Below, piece after piece: positions 26,427-35,060 of a stretch of 64,000 bases of DNA. Made by a program: the position numbers and the translations under genes. Origin of the DNA: Myxococcus xanthus (GTDB lineage: Bacteria; Myxococcota; Myxococcia; Myxococcales; Myxococcaceae); contig NZ_CP017174.1 of assembly GCF_006402735.1 (NCBI RefSeq), positions 6,242,001 through 6,306,000 of the forward strand, given 5' to 3'. The notes beneath the pieces are model-generated. The model saw only the letters and a list, made by a program, of their open reading frames with translations. It did not search any database and was not told the DNA's origin. Within the stretch, counting starts at the first letter, position 1, and every line of letters begins with the position of its first letter.

Positions 26427-27320
26427 TCACGCCGCCCGTGCGCCCAGCGTCCCTTCGGGGAAGGCCTCCATGAAGCGGGCTCGCGTACGGGGCGTAAAGG
26501 TGCCCCTCGCCATGTAGCCGTGCAACCGACGCAGTACGCCACGCGCCGTCTCCAGCGCGCCTTCCACCTCCGCGGCGAAGTCGAACGTGTCGTTGCGGTA
26601 CAGCTCCTGGAACGACAGCCGCGCATAGGCCGGCAACGCGCGCGCCCGGCCCATGGGGCTTGAAAGGAAGAGACCGGAGACGTAGAGGCCGCGCACCCAG
26701 CCATCGACCTCCGACTTGCTGGGCGCCTGGCCCACACGCTCCTGTGAGGACAAACGGACCAGCTCGTAGAGCCCGCCGCCAATGCCCCGCCACGGGAAGC
26801 CCGGGCTCTTCACCACCTGACACTTCTCCCGCAGCCGCGGCGTGCCGAGCAGCTCCATGCCGTGCAGCTCGCGCAGATAGAAGAGCGTCTGCGCCCATTC
26901 GATGTCGCGGTGCGCCTCCAGGGCGCGCTCACCGCGGCGGCGGTGTCGCACCACCAACCTGTCCACCACCGGATACAGTCGGCGGTCCAGGCACAGGTGC
27001 GTGAAGTAGCCCGAGAGCACCGCGAGGCCAGGCTCGGTGCCCACCAGCGCGCCGGAGGCCACCAGCTCCGCCATCTTCAGCCCGAAGCCCACCGGGGCAC
27101 GCTCATGGTACAGCCGCGCGAAGTGCGGCAGCTCCCGTTCGGGCAGGAAGGCGGCGAGCCCGCCTCGGATGCCTTCGCACAACGGGAGGTCTGGCAGCGC
27201 CGCGCCGAAGCGCGCATACGGCAGGTCCTCTGACAACGCACGCACCCAATCCGCCGGCAGCTCACCCGGGTTGGCGGCCATCCGTTCAATGGCGGTCAGA
27301 TGCATCAGCAGCGTGGGCAT
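26427..27320 (-). CDS. Zinc-dependent phospholipase C-like protein
   Basis: 297 residues from the ATG at 27320 (MPTLLMHLTAIERMA), with a GTGGGGA ribosome-binding site; the longer frame to 27440 adds a non-conserved stretch. The N-terminal His, a central block GYFTHLCLDRRLYPVVDRLV and a later EAHRDIEW match the His/Asp pattern of the zinc-dependent phospholipase C family (PF00882-like). No signal peptide is seen, so it may be cytoplasmic, which is usual for these short bacterial relatives. It diverges from pepA, with 141 bases between the starts. Confidence 0.75.
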   Translation of the reverse strand: MPTLLMHLTAIERMAANPGELPADWVRALSEDLPYARFGAALPDLPLCEGIRGGLAAFLPERELPHFARLYHERAPVGFGLKMAELVASGALVGTEPGLAVLSGYFTHLCLDRRLYPVVDRLVVRHRRRGERALEAHRDIEWAQTLFYLRELHGMELLGTPRLREKCQVVKSPGFPWRGIGGGLYELVRLSSQERVGQAPSKSEVDGWVRGLYVSGLFLSSPMGRARALPAYARLSFQELYRNDTFDFAAEVEGALETARGVLRRLHGYMARGTFTPRTRARFMEAFPEGTLGARAA

Positions 27321-27461
27321 TCCCCACACTGCTACCCAGTGCAACGAAGCAATGCAATGCTCGAATGAAATCCAACGCTTTGCGTGTAACAGGGCGGGCG
27401 TTACAGTCCGCGCCCTTTCCATCAGCCCTAGCCTTTTCACTGTTCAGGAGTTCCACGGCCC

Positions 27462-29057
27462 ATGAACTTCAGCTTCGTCTCCGGCGATGCCACGCGGACG
27501 AGCGGCGACCTGCTCGTCATTCCCCTCTTCGAGGGTGAGCTGGGAGACAGCGCCCCGTCCTCCCTCTCCTTGGCGGATGGCGCCCTGGAAGGACGCCTGC
27601 GCGGCGCCGCCACCCAGGAGGGCTTCAAGGGACGCGCGGACCAGAGCCTGGTGATGCACACCCTGGGGCGCACGTCGTCCGAGCGGGTGCTGCTGCTGGG
27701 CCTGGGAAACCGCGCCCGCTTCCACTCAGAAGTGCTGAGGCTGGCCGCCGGCCGCGCCGCGAAGACGGCGCAGCGGCTCAAGGTCACCTCGGTGGCGTTC
27801 GCCCTGCCGGCCACCGAGTCCGCGCAGGACGCGGTGCGCGCCGTGGTGGAAGGCGTGGCGCTGGGCCTCTACCGCTTCGACAAGTACAAGTCCGCCGCGC
27901 GCGAGGAGAAGAAGGGCGCCGCGAAGCTGGGCAAGGTGTCCCTGGTGCTCCCCGAGGGCACGGAGCGCACGCGCGAGCTGGATGACGCGCTGACGCTGGC
28001 GCAGCGCGTCGCCGAGGCGACCAACTGGGCCCGCGACCTCGTCAACGAGCCGCCCAACGCCGTGACGCCCACGGTGCTGGCAGAGGCTGCGCGTCAGGCC
28101 GCGAAGGAAGGCGGGCTGAAGGTCACCATCGGCAACCGCCGCGACATCGAGAAGCTCGACATGGGCATGTTCCTCGGCGTCACCGCGGGGAGCACCGAGG
28201 AGCCTCGCCTCATCCACCTGACGTACACGCCCAAGAATGCGCGCGACGCCAAGCAGCCGCCGCTGGCGCTGGTGGGCAAGGCCGTCACCTTCGACTCGGG
28301 CGGCCTGTCGCTCAAGCCGACGGACGGCATGGTGGACATGAAGACGGACATGGCGGGCTCGGCCGCGGTGCTGGGCGCCATGAAGGTCATCGCCGCGCTC
28401 AAGCCGCCCTTCCCCGTGCACGCCTTCATCGGCGCGTGCGAGAACATGCCGGCCGGCAACGCCTACAAGCCGGGTGACATCCTCACCTCGCGCCTGGGCA
28501 AGACGGTGGAGATCACCAACACGGACGCGGAAGGCCGCCTGGTGCTGGGCGATATCCTGACGTGGGCCACCGAGCACAAGCCGGCCGCCATCATCGACCT
28601 GGCCACGCTCACGGGCGCCTGCGTCGTCGCGCTGGGCAACTACATCGTCGGCGCCTTCGGCGACCACGAGGAGACGGTGACGCAGGTGCTCCAGGCCGCG
28701 CGCACCGCGGGCGAAGAGATGTGGCGCATGCCCATCAGCGACATGCAGAAGGACGCCCTGCGCTCCGAGGTCGCCGACATGAAGAACTCCGGCGAGCGCT
28801 GGGGAGGCTCCATCAACGCCGCCATCTTCCTCCGCGAGTTCGTGGGCGAGACGCCGTGGGTGCACCTGGACATCGCGGGTCCGGCGAGCAGCCCCAAGGA
28901 GCGTGGCTACCTGAACAAGGGCGGCACCGGCGTGGGCGTGCGCACCCTGGTGGAGTACGTCCGCCTGCGCGCGCGGACGCAGGACACCGCGCCCGTAGAA
29001 GCAGCGCCGGAGCCCAAGGCCAGCAAGGCCAAGCCGGCCCGGAAGCGCGCGAAGTAG
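27462..29057 (+). CDS. pepA: Leucyl aminopeptidase (M17 family)
   Basis: 531 residues, a little longer than the usual 480-510 because of a Lys/Ala-rich C-terminal tail. It removes N-terminal residues from peptides as a cytoplasmic hexamer with two metal ions per site. The catalytic domain shows GKAVTFDSGGLSLKP (metal and catalytic Lys), MKTDMAGSAAVLG, ENMPAGNAYKPGD, the family signature NTDAEGRLVLGD, and GPASSPKERGYLNKGGTGVGVRT near the end. In some bacteria PepA also binds DNA; the basic tail would fit but that is inference. It is closed by a two-way terminator. Confidence 0.96.
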   Translation: MNFSFVSGDATRTSGDLLVIPLFEGELGDSAPSSLSLADGALEGRLRGAATQEGFKGRADQSLVMHTLGRTSSERVLLLGLGNRARFHSEVLRLAAGRAAKTAQRLKVTSVAFALPATESAQDAVRAVVEGVALGLYRFDKYKSAAREEKKGAAKLGKVSLVLPEGTERTRELDDALTLAQRVAEATNWARDLVNEPPNAVTPTVLAEAARQAAKEGGLKVTIGNRRDIEKLDMGMFLGVTAGSTEEPRLIHLTYTPKNARDAKQPPLALVGKAVTFDSGGLSLKPTDGMVDMKTDMAGSAAVLGAMKVIAALKPPFPVHAFIGACENMPAGNAYKPGDILTSRLGKTVEITNTDAEGRLVLGDILTWATEHKPAAIIDLATLTGACVVALGNYIVGAFGDHEETVTQVLQAARTAGEEMWRMPISDMQKDALRSEVADMKNSGERWGGSINAAIFLREFVGETPWVHLDIAGPASSPKERGYLNKGGTGVGVRTLVEYVRLRARTQDTAPVEAAPEPKASKAKPARKRAK

Positions 29058-29073
29058 CGCGGACTTCCAGCCA

Positions 29074-29102
29074 GAGGGCGTCCCGGATGAAGGGGCGCCC
29101 TC
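29074..29102. terminator. Bidirectional terminator between pepA and the lpxC operon
   Basis: GAGGGCG (29074-29080) pairs with CGCCCTC (29096-29102), and the stem extends inward by TCCC/GGGG to about 11 bp. It separates the pepA stop from the last gene of the reverse operon and overlaps that gene's final two bases. Confidence 0.75.
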
Positions 29103-29718
29103 AGCGCTGAGGCACCTTCCACGCCGTCGCCGGCCCCACCAGCGGGCGGACGCCCTGGATGAGCGCATCCACGCTCTGGGGCACGTCCGCCGCGGCCTGC
29201 GCCGGCCAGGTGGCCAGCATCATCAACACGCGCCCGGGGATGCCTTCACGCACGGCCACCTTGCCGTGCACGCCATCCCCCACCTGGAAATCGAAGCCCA
29301 CCGCGGTGTCCGACAGCGGAATGGGCTCCGGGTCCGTGGTGGTGAAGCCCGGGTGCTGGCGGAGCCCTTCGGTGAGCCGCTCCGCGAACTGCGTGGGAGA
29401 GGCCACCGCGGGCGCCACCTGCAACACCACCTGCGCTCCGGAGACGTTGTGGCGGAGGATGACGGGAATGGCGAGCCCCTCCGGCGTGCGCTCATTCGTC
29501 TCGTCCAGCTGCCAGTCCGCCGTGGGCCGGATGATTTCGAAGCCCAGGTCCTCGTCCACGTAGCGGCGCGTCGTCGAGCGGCGGTCCTCGCTCGTGGCCT
29601 CCGCTGATGGGGCGGGCCCGGAGCCGCCGGTACCCTCGTGCTTCACCGTCTGGCGAGCGCCACCGCAGGCCGTCGTCAGCGCCAGGAGTCCCCACACCCA
29701 CTTCCGCATCGCGACCAT
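29101..29718 (-). CDS. Hypothetical lipoprotein
   Basis: 205 residues from the ATG at 29718, or 202 from 29709. The signal peptide ends in a lipobox (LTTAC). A Ser/Thr/Gly-rich linker precedes a domain of about 150 residues opening RRYVDEDLGFEIIRPTADWQL and including FDFQVGDGVHGKVAV and GRVLMMLATWPAQ. This looks like the PsbP/DUF1795-type fold in myxobacterial lipoproteins of unknown role. It is the last gene of the lpxC-led operon, 53 bases behind the DUF4388 gene. No function assigned. Confidence 0.78.
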   Translation of the reverse strand: MVAMRKWVWGLLALTTACGGARQTVKHEGTGGSGPAPSAEATSEDRRSTTRRYVDEDLGFEIIRPTADWQLDETNERTPEGLAIPVILRHNVSGAQVVLQVAPAVASPTQFAERLTEGLRQHPGFTTTDPEPIPLSDTAVGFDFQVGDGVHGKVAVREGIPGRVLMMLATWPAQAAADVPQSVDALIQGVRPLVGPATAWKVPQR

Positions 29719-29771
29719 GCCCGCTCCCCGCCCCAAACGCCGTGACGGCGAACGTGGGCACGGGCAAACCC

Positions 29772-31007
29772 CTAGGCCAGTCCTCCTTGGAGGGTGCGGT
29801 AGGTGTTGGACAGCCGCTCCGCCACGTCCGCGGGCAGGACGTTGCGCGCTGAAAACAACGCATAGGACACGAAGGCGTCCAGGGCCTCCAACGTGAGGGC
29901 CCGGCCCACCGCCTCGCCTCCCGTGGAGAGGTTGGCCCTCAGCCGCGTCACGTCCACGCGCCCGTCCGCCGCCAGCGTCACCCCGGCGTACGCGTCCTCC
30001 AGTCCCTGCGGCGGCGCGTCCAGGAAGCCGCGCAGCAGGTCCGTGTCCTTTCCGGCGTCGCGCAGGGCCCGGTGCACCAGGGACAACAGCAGGTTGTAGC
30101 GCTCCTCGGCGGACAGCAGCTCCCAGGCCATGCCCTCCACGGCGGGCGCCTGTGCCGGAGGCGGCGCCGCGGGGTGGACGGCCACGTTGCCGCCACGCAC
30201 GGCTTCCTCGAGCCACGTGTAGAAGGCGTGCGGGCCGCCTTCATAGGACGCGCGCAGGCTGGCCAGCGGCAGCCCGTCCGCCAGCCTGGCGAACAACCGC
30301 GATTCACCAGGCAGCGGTCCTTCGGGCCCCAGCGTGACGCGCGTGTCGTCCGGGAAGCGCCGACGCAGGCGCGACACCAACTCCGCCCGTTTGATGCCGG
30401 TGAGGACCAGGTCCCGCGTGCGCTCGGGCAGCTTCACCACGTCCGCCATCGGCGCGGGGCCTTCGACGAAGACGAAGCTGCCGTCCTCCAGTTCGAAGAG
30501 GCTGAGCACCACCTCACGCACCACGTACGTCATGGCGCTGTACAGGTTGGCTTCGGAGACGAGCCCTTCCGACGTGAGCACCTGGCCGATGCGGCGCGAC
30601 GGCGTCACGCGCGACAGCGCCTGCGTCAGCTGCGCCTGCGTGAGCAACCCCAGGCGGAGCAGCGCCGCGCCCAGCCGCTCCCAGCGCTCCGTGGAGGTGG
30701 CGAACACCACCTGTCCGTCCCGGAAGGACACCGTGCGGCGCCCCGTGGCGTGCTGCACCGCCAGCAGGCCGCTGCGGATGCCGGACAGGACGTGGGCGAA
30801 GACCTCCTCCACCGACAGGGTGCGCAGGCTGCCGGCGAGGAAGCCAGCGAAGCCGGGCGGCTCCTGGAGGAGGACCATCCCCTCCGGCCCGTGGAACCAG
30901 GCCTGGAGGGGACGAGACGGGGACAAACCCTGGGCGAGCGGCCGCTCCAGGTCGAGCGATGCCGCATCACCCACGAGGCGGGGCGTGGCTTTGGGTCGTG
31001 TCGCCAC
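29772..31007 (-). CDS. DUF4388-type protein
   Basis: 411 residues from a GTG start. No signal or membrane segment. Residues 60-185 are a DUF4388/PATAN-like region: IRSGLLAVQHATGRRTVSFRDGQVVFA, then LLRLGLLTQAQL and RIGQVLTSEGLVSEANLYSAM, and LFELEDGSFVFVEG. In myxobacteria such domains occur in signalling and gliding-related proteins. The C-terminal 120 residues are helical and hold an LSAEERYNLLLSLVHRAL segment. It lies in the lpxC operon between the thioredoxin-like lipoprotein (25 bases) and the small lipoprotein. A second DUF4388-like protein is at 41217. Exact role unknown. Confidence 0.78.
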   Translation of the reverse strand: MATRPKATPRLVGDAASLDLERPLAQGLSPSRPLQAWFHGPEGMVLLQEPPGFAGFLAGSLRTLSVEEVFAHVLSGIRSGLLAVQHATGRRTVSFRDGQVVFATSTERWERLGAALLRLGLLTQAQLTQALSRVTPSRRIGQVLTSEGLVSEANLYSAMTYVVREVVLSLFELEDGSFVFVEGPAPMADVVKLPERTRDLVLTGIKRAELVSRLRRRFPDDTRVTLGPEGPLPGESRLFARLADGLPLASLRASYEGGPHAFYTWLEEAVRGGNVAVHPAAPPPAQAPAVEGMAWELLSAEERYNLLLSLVHRALRDAGKDTDLLRGFLDAPPQGLEDAYAGVTLAADGRVDVTRLRANLSTGGEAVGRALTLEALDAFVSYALFSARNVLPADVAERLSNTYRTLQGGLA

Positions 31008-31032
31008 TGCCCACCTCTCCGACTGCCGGGGA

Positions 31033-32118
31033 CTACTTCTTCGGCGCGTTCAGCTCCGCGTCGATGATGCTCTTGAACTCTTCGAAGGGCTGCGCGCCGG
31101 ACAGCAGGATGCCGTTGATGAAGAAGGCCGGGGTGCCAGACACGCCCGCCTGCTTGCCCTCGGCCAGGTCCTTCTGAACGATGGCGCCCTTCTCACCCGA
31201 GTCCAGGCAGGCGTTGAACTTCGCCGTGTCCAGCTGCAGGTCGGCGGCGTACTTCTTCAGGGAGTCCACGCCCAGCGCCTGCTGGTTGGCGAAGAGCAGG
31301 TCGTGCATCTCCCAGAACTTGCCCTGATCGCCCGCGCACAGCGAGGCCTCGGAAGCCTTCGGCGCCTCCTTGTGGAAGTCGAGCGGGAAGTGGCGGAACA
31401 CGATGCGGACCTTGTCGCCGTACTCCTGCTGCACCTGCGCCAGCGCCGGGTTGGCGCGGCTGCAGAACGGGCACTGGAAGTCGCTGAACTCGACGATGGT
31501 GATGGGCGCGCCCTCAGGACCACCCTTGGCGGCGCCCGTGGCGGCCACCTGCTTGCGGACAACGGGGGGACGCGGCGGCTCCGGCAGCGTCAGCTTGACA
31601 TTGGCGGACTTGCGCAGCTCCTCGAAGAGGGCCTGCGCGCGCTCCTGCTTCGGCTGCTGCGTCAGGAACTCCACGATCTGCGGCTTCATCTGCTCGTAGG
31701 TGGAACCCTCGGGCAGCTGGCCAGCGGCACCGTCGTAGACTTCCTTGATGCGCTCCTCGGTGGGCGCGGGGACCTTGTCGTCGATCTCCGCCTTCAGGTA
31801 CGCCTCTTGGGAGAGGCCGCGCTTCTTGGCCTCGGCATCCACGAGCTTCTCCGTCACCATGCCGTCCAGGCCACGCTTCAGGAGCTGCGACTTCTGCTTC
31901 TCCAGGTTGGCCAGCGGCTCCTGGAGGCGCTCGTTGAGCTCCTTGTAGGTGATCTTCTGCCCGTCGCCGAACGTCGCGACGACAGTGTCGGGCGCGGGCT
32001 CACCGGCGGCCTGCTGCGCCGCGGGAGCGGTGGCCGGCGCCTTCTCCTTGTTACAGCCGGCGGTGAAGGTGGCCGCCAGGAGCGCGGCGAGGATGACGCG
32101 GGTGGGACGGTTGAGCAT
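31033..32118 (-). CDS. DsbA/thioredoxin-fold lipoprotein with SurA-like N-terminal region
   Basis: 361 residues. Signal peptide with lipobox (FTAGC, Cys22). Residues 45-175 resemble the helical chaperone part of SurA/PpiC proteins (ATFGDGQKITYKELNER, then GMVTEKLVDAEAKKRGLS). Residues 195-361 are a DsbA-like thioredoxin domain with the redox motif CPFC (FSDFQCPFC), HFPLDFHKEA and the cis-Pro segment GVSGTPAFFING. It probably assists disulfide formation or folding of exported proteins, fitting a genome rich in Cys-rich lipoproteins. It is the second gene after lpxC (47 bases). Confidence 0.88.
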   Translation of the reverse strand: MLNRPTRVILAALLAATFTAGCNKEKAPATAPAAQQAAGEPAPDTVVATFGDGQKITYKELNERLQEPLANLEKQKSQLLKRGLDGMVTEKLVDAEAKKRGLSQEAYLKAEIDDKVPAPTEERIKEVYDGAAGQLPEGSTYEQMKPQIVEFLTQQPKQERAQALFEELRKSANVKLTLPEPPRPPVVRKQVAATGAAKGGPEGAPITIVEFSDFQCPFCSRANPALAQVQQEYGDKVRIVFRHFPLDFHKEAPKASEASLCAGDQGKFWEMHDLLFANQQALGVDSLKKYAADLQLDTAKFNACLDSGEKGAIVQKDLAEGKQAGVSGTPAFFINGILLSGAQPFEEFKSIIDAELNAPKK

Positions 32119-32165
32119 ATCCCGCCCACTTAGCCGAGCCTTACCGGACCTGCAAGTTAATGACG

Positions 32166-33110
32166 TCAGGCGACAAGCGGCTCGAACTCCAGCGCGCCGG
32201 CCAGTCCGGAGAAGCCCAATCCCATGCCCTCCAGCTCGCGGCAGCGGGCGGGAACGATTTCGTAGCAGCTCGGGTCGGACATCACCTTGCGCACCAGCTT
32301 GTGATTGAGCGCGTGGCCCGTCTTGTACGCCGTCATGTGGCCGATGACGGGCCGGCCGAACAGCGACACGTCGCCGATGGCGTCCAGGATCTTGTGGCGC
32401 ACAAACTCGTCCGGGAAGCGCAGCCCGTCCGGGTTGAGGATGGAGACCTCGTCCACGACGATGGCGTTCTCCAGCGAGCCGCCCCGGGCCAGGCCCATCT
32501 GCTTCAGCTTCTCCACGTCCCGCAGGAAGCCGAAGGTGCGCGCGCGGGAAATCTCACGCGCGAAGTCCCGGTCGCCGAAGTCCAGGTCGAAGGACTGGCC
32601 CTGGATGACGGGGTGCTCGAAGTCGATGGTGCAGCTGATGCGGAAGTGCCGGGCCGGCGTGAGCGAGGCCTGCTTGTCGCCGTCCACCACCGACACCGCC
32701 TTGCGGATGACCAGCAGCTCCTTGGGCGCCTCCTGCTCCCGCACGCCCGCGCTCTGGATGAGCGCCGCGAAGGGCGCCGCGCTGCCGTCCATGATGGGGA
32801 CTTCCGGGCCGTCCAGCTCCACCCGGAGGTTGTCGATGCCCATGCCGGCCAGCGCCGCCATCAGGTGCTCCACCGTGCCCACGCGGACACCGTCACGCCC
32901 CAGCGTCGTGGCCAGCGACGTGTCCACCACGTACTCCGCCAGCGCGGGGATGCTCACCGGGCGGGCGAGGTCCGTGCGCACGAAGACGATGCCATGCCCC
33001 GGGGGCGCCGGGCGCAGGGTGAGCGTCACCCGGGCACCCGAGTGGAGCCCCACGCCCTGCAGGGAGGCGATCTTCGAGAGAGTGCGCTGGTTGTAGGAGG
33101 ACGGTCGCAT
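32166..33110 (-). CDS. lpxC: UDP-3-O-acyl-N-acetylglucosamine deacetylase
   Basis: 314 residues from the ATG at 33110. It catalyses the committed, zinc-dependent deacetylation in lipid A synthesis. Landmarks: N-terminal QRTLSKIASLQGVGLHSG, zinc ligand His in TVEHLMAALAGMGIDN, substrate loop SAAPF, SRARTFGF, and the zinc pair in HKILDAIGD, with the later His in HALNHK. It heads a four-gene reverse operon with a thioredoxin-like lipoprotein, a DUF4388 protein and a lipoprotein. A good sigma-54 promoter match lies about 105 bases upstream, which would be unusual control for lpxC. Confidence 0.97.
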   Translation of the reverse strand: MRPSSYNQRTLSKIASLQGVGLHSGARVTLTLRPAPPGHGIVFVRTDLARPVSIPALAEYVVDTSLATTLGRDGVRVGTVEHLMAALAGMGIDNLRVELDGPEVPIMDGSAAPFAALIQSAGVREQEAPKELLVIRKAVSVVDGDKQASLTPARHFRISCTIDFEHPVIQGQSFDLDFGDRDFAREISRARTFGFLRDVEKLKQMGLARGGSLENAIVVDEVSILNPDGLRFPDEFVRHKILDAIGDVSLFGRPVIGHMTAYKTGHALNHKLVRKVMSDPSCYEIVPARCRELEGMGLGFSGLAGALEFEPLVA

Positions 33111-33578
33111 TGTGGGTGTCGCCTCGTGGCTTCTCGGTGCTGCGGAGCTTCCGCTCCAGACCCGCCGGAGGGGCTGGAAACGTTCATCAGTGGTCTGATG
33201 TGACGCGCGAGTCGAGCAAGCAGCATGCCACTTCCGTGTGACATGCCTGGCAGCGCCGCGGGCTTGAAATTCAGCTCCAACCCCTTGGAGTTGCTCGGCT
33301 TTTTCGTGCGTCATCAGGGGCACCGGTTCCGGCCTGGCGCCCCTCCCCCCGTGGCGGATTGCTGATTCCCTCCTGAACCGCGACACCGATGTCGGGGATT
33401 TGTCATCCCCGTCCTTGGCATCCCCGCGCCCTCCCCCTCCTCACCAACCCGTGTCTTCCATGCAACACGGGCGCGTCCATAGCGCAAGGAACTCAACGAC
33501 GCAAACACCGGCCGTGACAATCTCCCCCACACAGGGACTGTTATGCGGGGTGGCCAGTAGCGCCGCGACAGGGCTGTA
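33111..33578. other. Long intergenic region upstream of lpxC
   Basis: 468 bases without a convincing gene. It holds the sigma-54 element (33215-33230), a small hairpin CTCCAA/TTGGAG (33275-33290) followed on the plus strand by a T run at 33300-33304, and two adjacent hairpins CGACA/TGTCG (33381-33394) and GGGGAT/ATCCCC (33394-33410). The rest, next to the gene ending at 33579, may hold its terminator or activator sites for the sigma-54 promoter. Confidence 0.55.
33215..33230 (-). promoter_or_regulatory. Sigma-54 (-24/-12) promoter match for the lpxC operon
   Basis: On the reverse strand the sequence reads TGGCATGCTGCTTGCT, matching the consensus TGGCAyr-N4-TTGCw with correct spacing. It lies 105 bases before the lpxC start, so the leader would be about 95 bases. 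The activator is unknown. Confidence 0.65.
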
Positions 33579-35054
33579 TCAGCGTGCGGGGGTGGTGAGG
33601 AACCTGTCCCGCAGGGCTTCTGCGTCCTGGCGATCAAAGCCCCTACCCTGGAGGTGGGTGCGGCGGCTGACGGCGTGGAAGGTGGACTCCAGCGTCTGGA
33701 TGAAGCGCCGCAGGTCCTCGCCGAGCCGGGCGCGGATGCCGGGCCCCTCCGGGGGCCAGGGCAACTCCACCAGCAGCGAGGTGAAGCGGTCGAAGGCGTC
33801 GTAGTCGCCGTAGCGCAGCAGCTGGTAGCTGCCGTCGTGGAAGTAGCCCAGGAAGCCCTTGAGGGCGTCCAGCACGCGCTCGGCGGCGGGGACGTCCTCG
33901 GCGCGCAGGTGGGACTCCGCGGCGCGGCACAGCTGGGCGTACACCCACAGGTCCTTGCGCAGGCGCAGCGCCGCCTCCTGCGGACTCATCAGTTCGTCGA
34001 AGACGCCGTCGGCCAGGCCCCCGTTGGGCGCCAGCGCCTCCACCAGCGCCACCACCTGCGTGCGCAGCACCGCCGTGAAGGCGGACGCGGCGCGCAGGGG
34101 GGCTTCCGCGTCGCGGTCCAGGTTGACCAGCACCTCGCGGGCCACGCGCTCCGTCTCCCGGGCGATGTCGCGCGCGGCGCGCAGCGTGGCGGCCTGCAGG
34201 GACTTGGAGCCGGCCTTCGGGGACAGCTCCGAGTGCATCCACGACGCCAGCGCGGTGGCCTCGCTGCGCACCAGCGCCAGCAGCACGCGCACGCGGCGGG
34301 AGAAGGGCGGCTGCTCCTCCGCGTCCACATAGGCCAGGTAGTGCAGCAGCCGGAAGAGGCCCAGGAAGGCGGTGGTGAAGGCGGTGCGCTGCTCCTCCTG
34401 GAGGGTGACCAGCGTGTCCAGCAGCCGCACCGAACGGAGCCGGTCGTATTCGACGCGGAACTCCAGCGGGCGGAAGGGACGGAAGTAGCGGTTGAGGACG
34501 ATTTCCCGCAGGGACAGCTTGCCCACGTCCTGGAACAAGCCGAGGTTCGCCGCCGGCAGCTTGAGCAGGTGGTCCAGCAGGTTCTTCAGCGCGTCGAAGG
34601 CCTCGCGCAGCACGAAGAGGCTCTCGGGCGGCGTCTCCTGGTCCAGCTGCTCTTCGATGAGCGCGCGCCGGACGCGGTCGTCCGCGAGCTGGGTCTCCAC
34701 GTACTTGCGGAAGACCATCTTCTGGTCGCTGTCCGGGTCCTGCAGGTGGCGCGCGACGCGGATGGCGCGGTCCATGGCGTCGCGCACGTCCGCCAGCTCC
34801 TCGCGGAAGTCACGCGTGACGAGCGGCCTGTCGCGCGCGTCCACCACCGTGTTGAGGTTGAGATAGCGCTCCACCGCGCGCAGCAGCATCTCGAACTCGA
34901 ACAGCAGCTCCTCCCGCCCCTCCACGGGCACGCCCCGCAGCCAGCGCTCGCGTTCGGCGAGGAAGCCGGCGCGCGACGTCTGGGAAGCGCGCATCAGGTC
35001 GGCGTAGAAGTCGCGGGGGACGCGGGGCGGTGAGGAAGGCGTGTCCTGGCTCAT
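33579..35054 (-). CDS. Hypothetical helical protein behind ruvB
   Basis: 491 residues, soluble and strongly alpha-helical, with long charged helices such as FREELADVRDAMDRAIRVARHLQ (about 80-105) and repeated Arg/Glu/Leu blocks. No signal peptide, membrane helix or catalytic motif. The start ATG is six bases after the ruvB stop, so it is co-transcribed and probably co-expressed with the Holliday-junction motor. It may be restricted to myxobacteria; I do not recognise a family. A role with RuvB is only a contextual guess. Confidence 0.8.
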   Translation of the reverse strand: MSQDTPSSPPRVPRDFYADLMRASQTSRAGFLAERERWLRGVPVEGREELLFEFEMLLRAVERYLNLNTVVDARDRPLVTRDFREELADVRDAMDRAIRVARHLQDPDSDQKMVFRKYVETQLADDRVRRALIEEQLDQETPPESLFVLREAFDALKNLLDHLLKLPAANLGLFQDVGKLSLREIVLNRYFRPFRPLEFRVEYDRLRSVRLLDTLVTLQEEQRTAFTTAFLGLFRLLHYLAYVDAEEQPPFSRRVRVLLALVRSEATALASWMHSELSPKAGSKSLQAATLRAARDIARETERVAREVLVNLDRDAEAPLRAASAFTAVLRTQVVALVEALAPNGGLADGVFDELMSPQEAALRLRKDLWVYAQLCRAAESHLRAEDVPAAERVLDALKGFLGYFHDGSYQLLRYGDYDAFDRFTSLLVELPWPPEGPGIRARLGEDLRRFIQTLESTFHAVSRRTHLQGRGFDRQDAEALRDRFLTTPAR

Positions 35055-35060
35055 GGCATC

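Noticed and set aside
33275-33304. Plus-strand hairpin with T run as terminator of a small RNA upstream of lpxC
   Set aside because: The stem is only six pairs, the T run is ten bases away, and no promoter or transcript unit could be defined; noted only within the intergenic entry.
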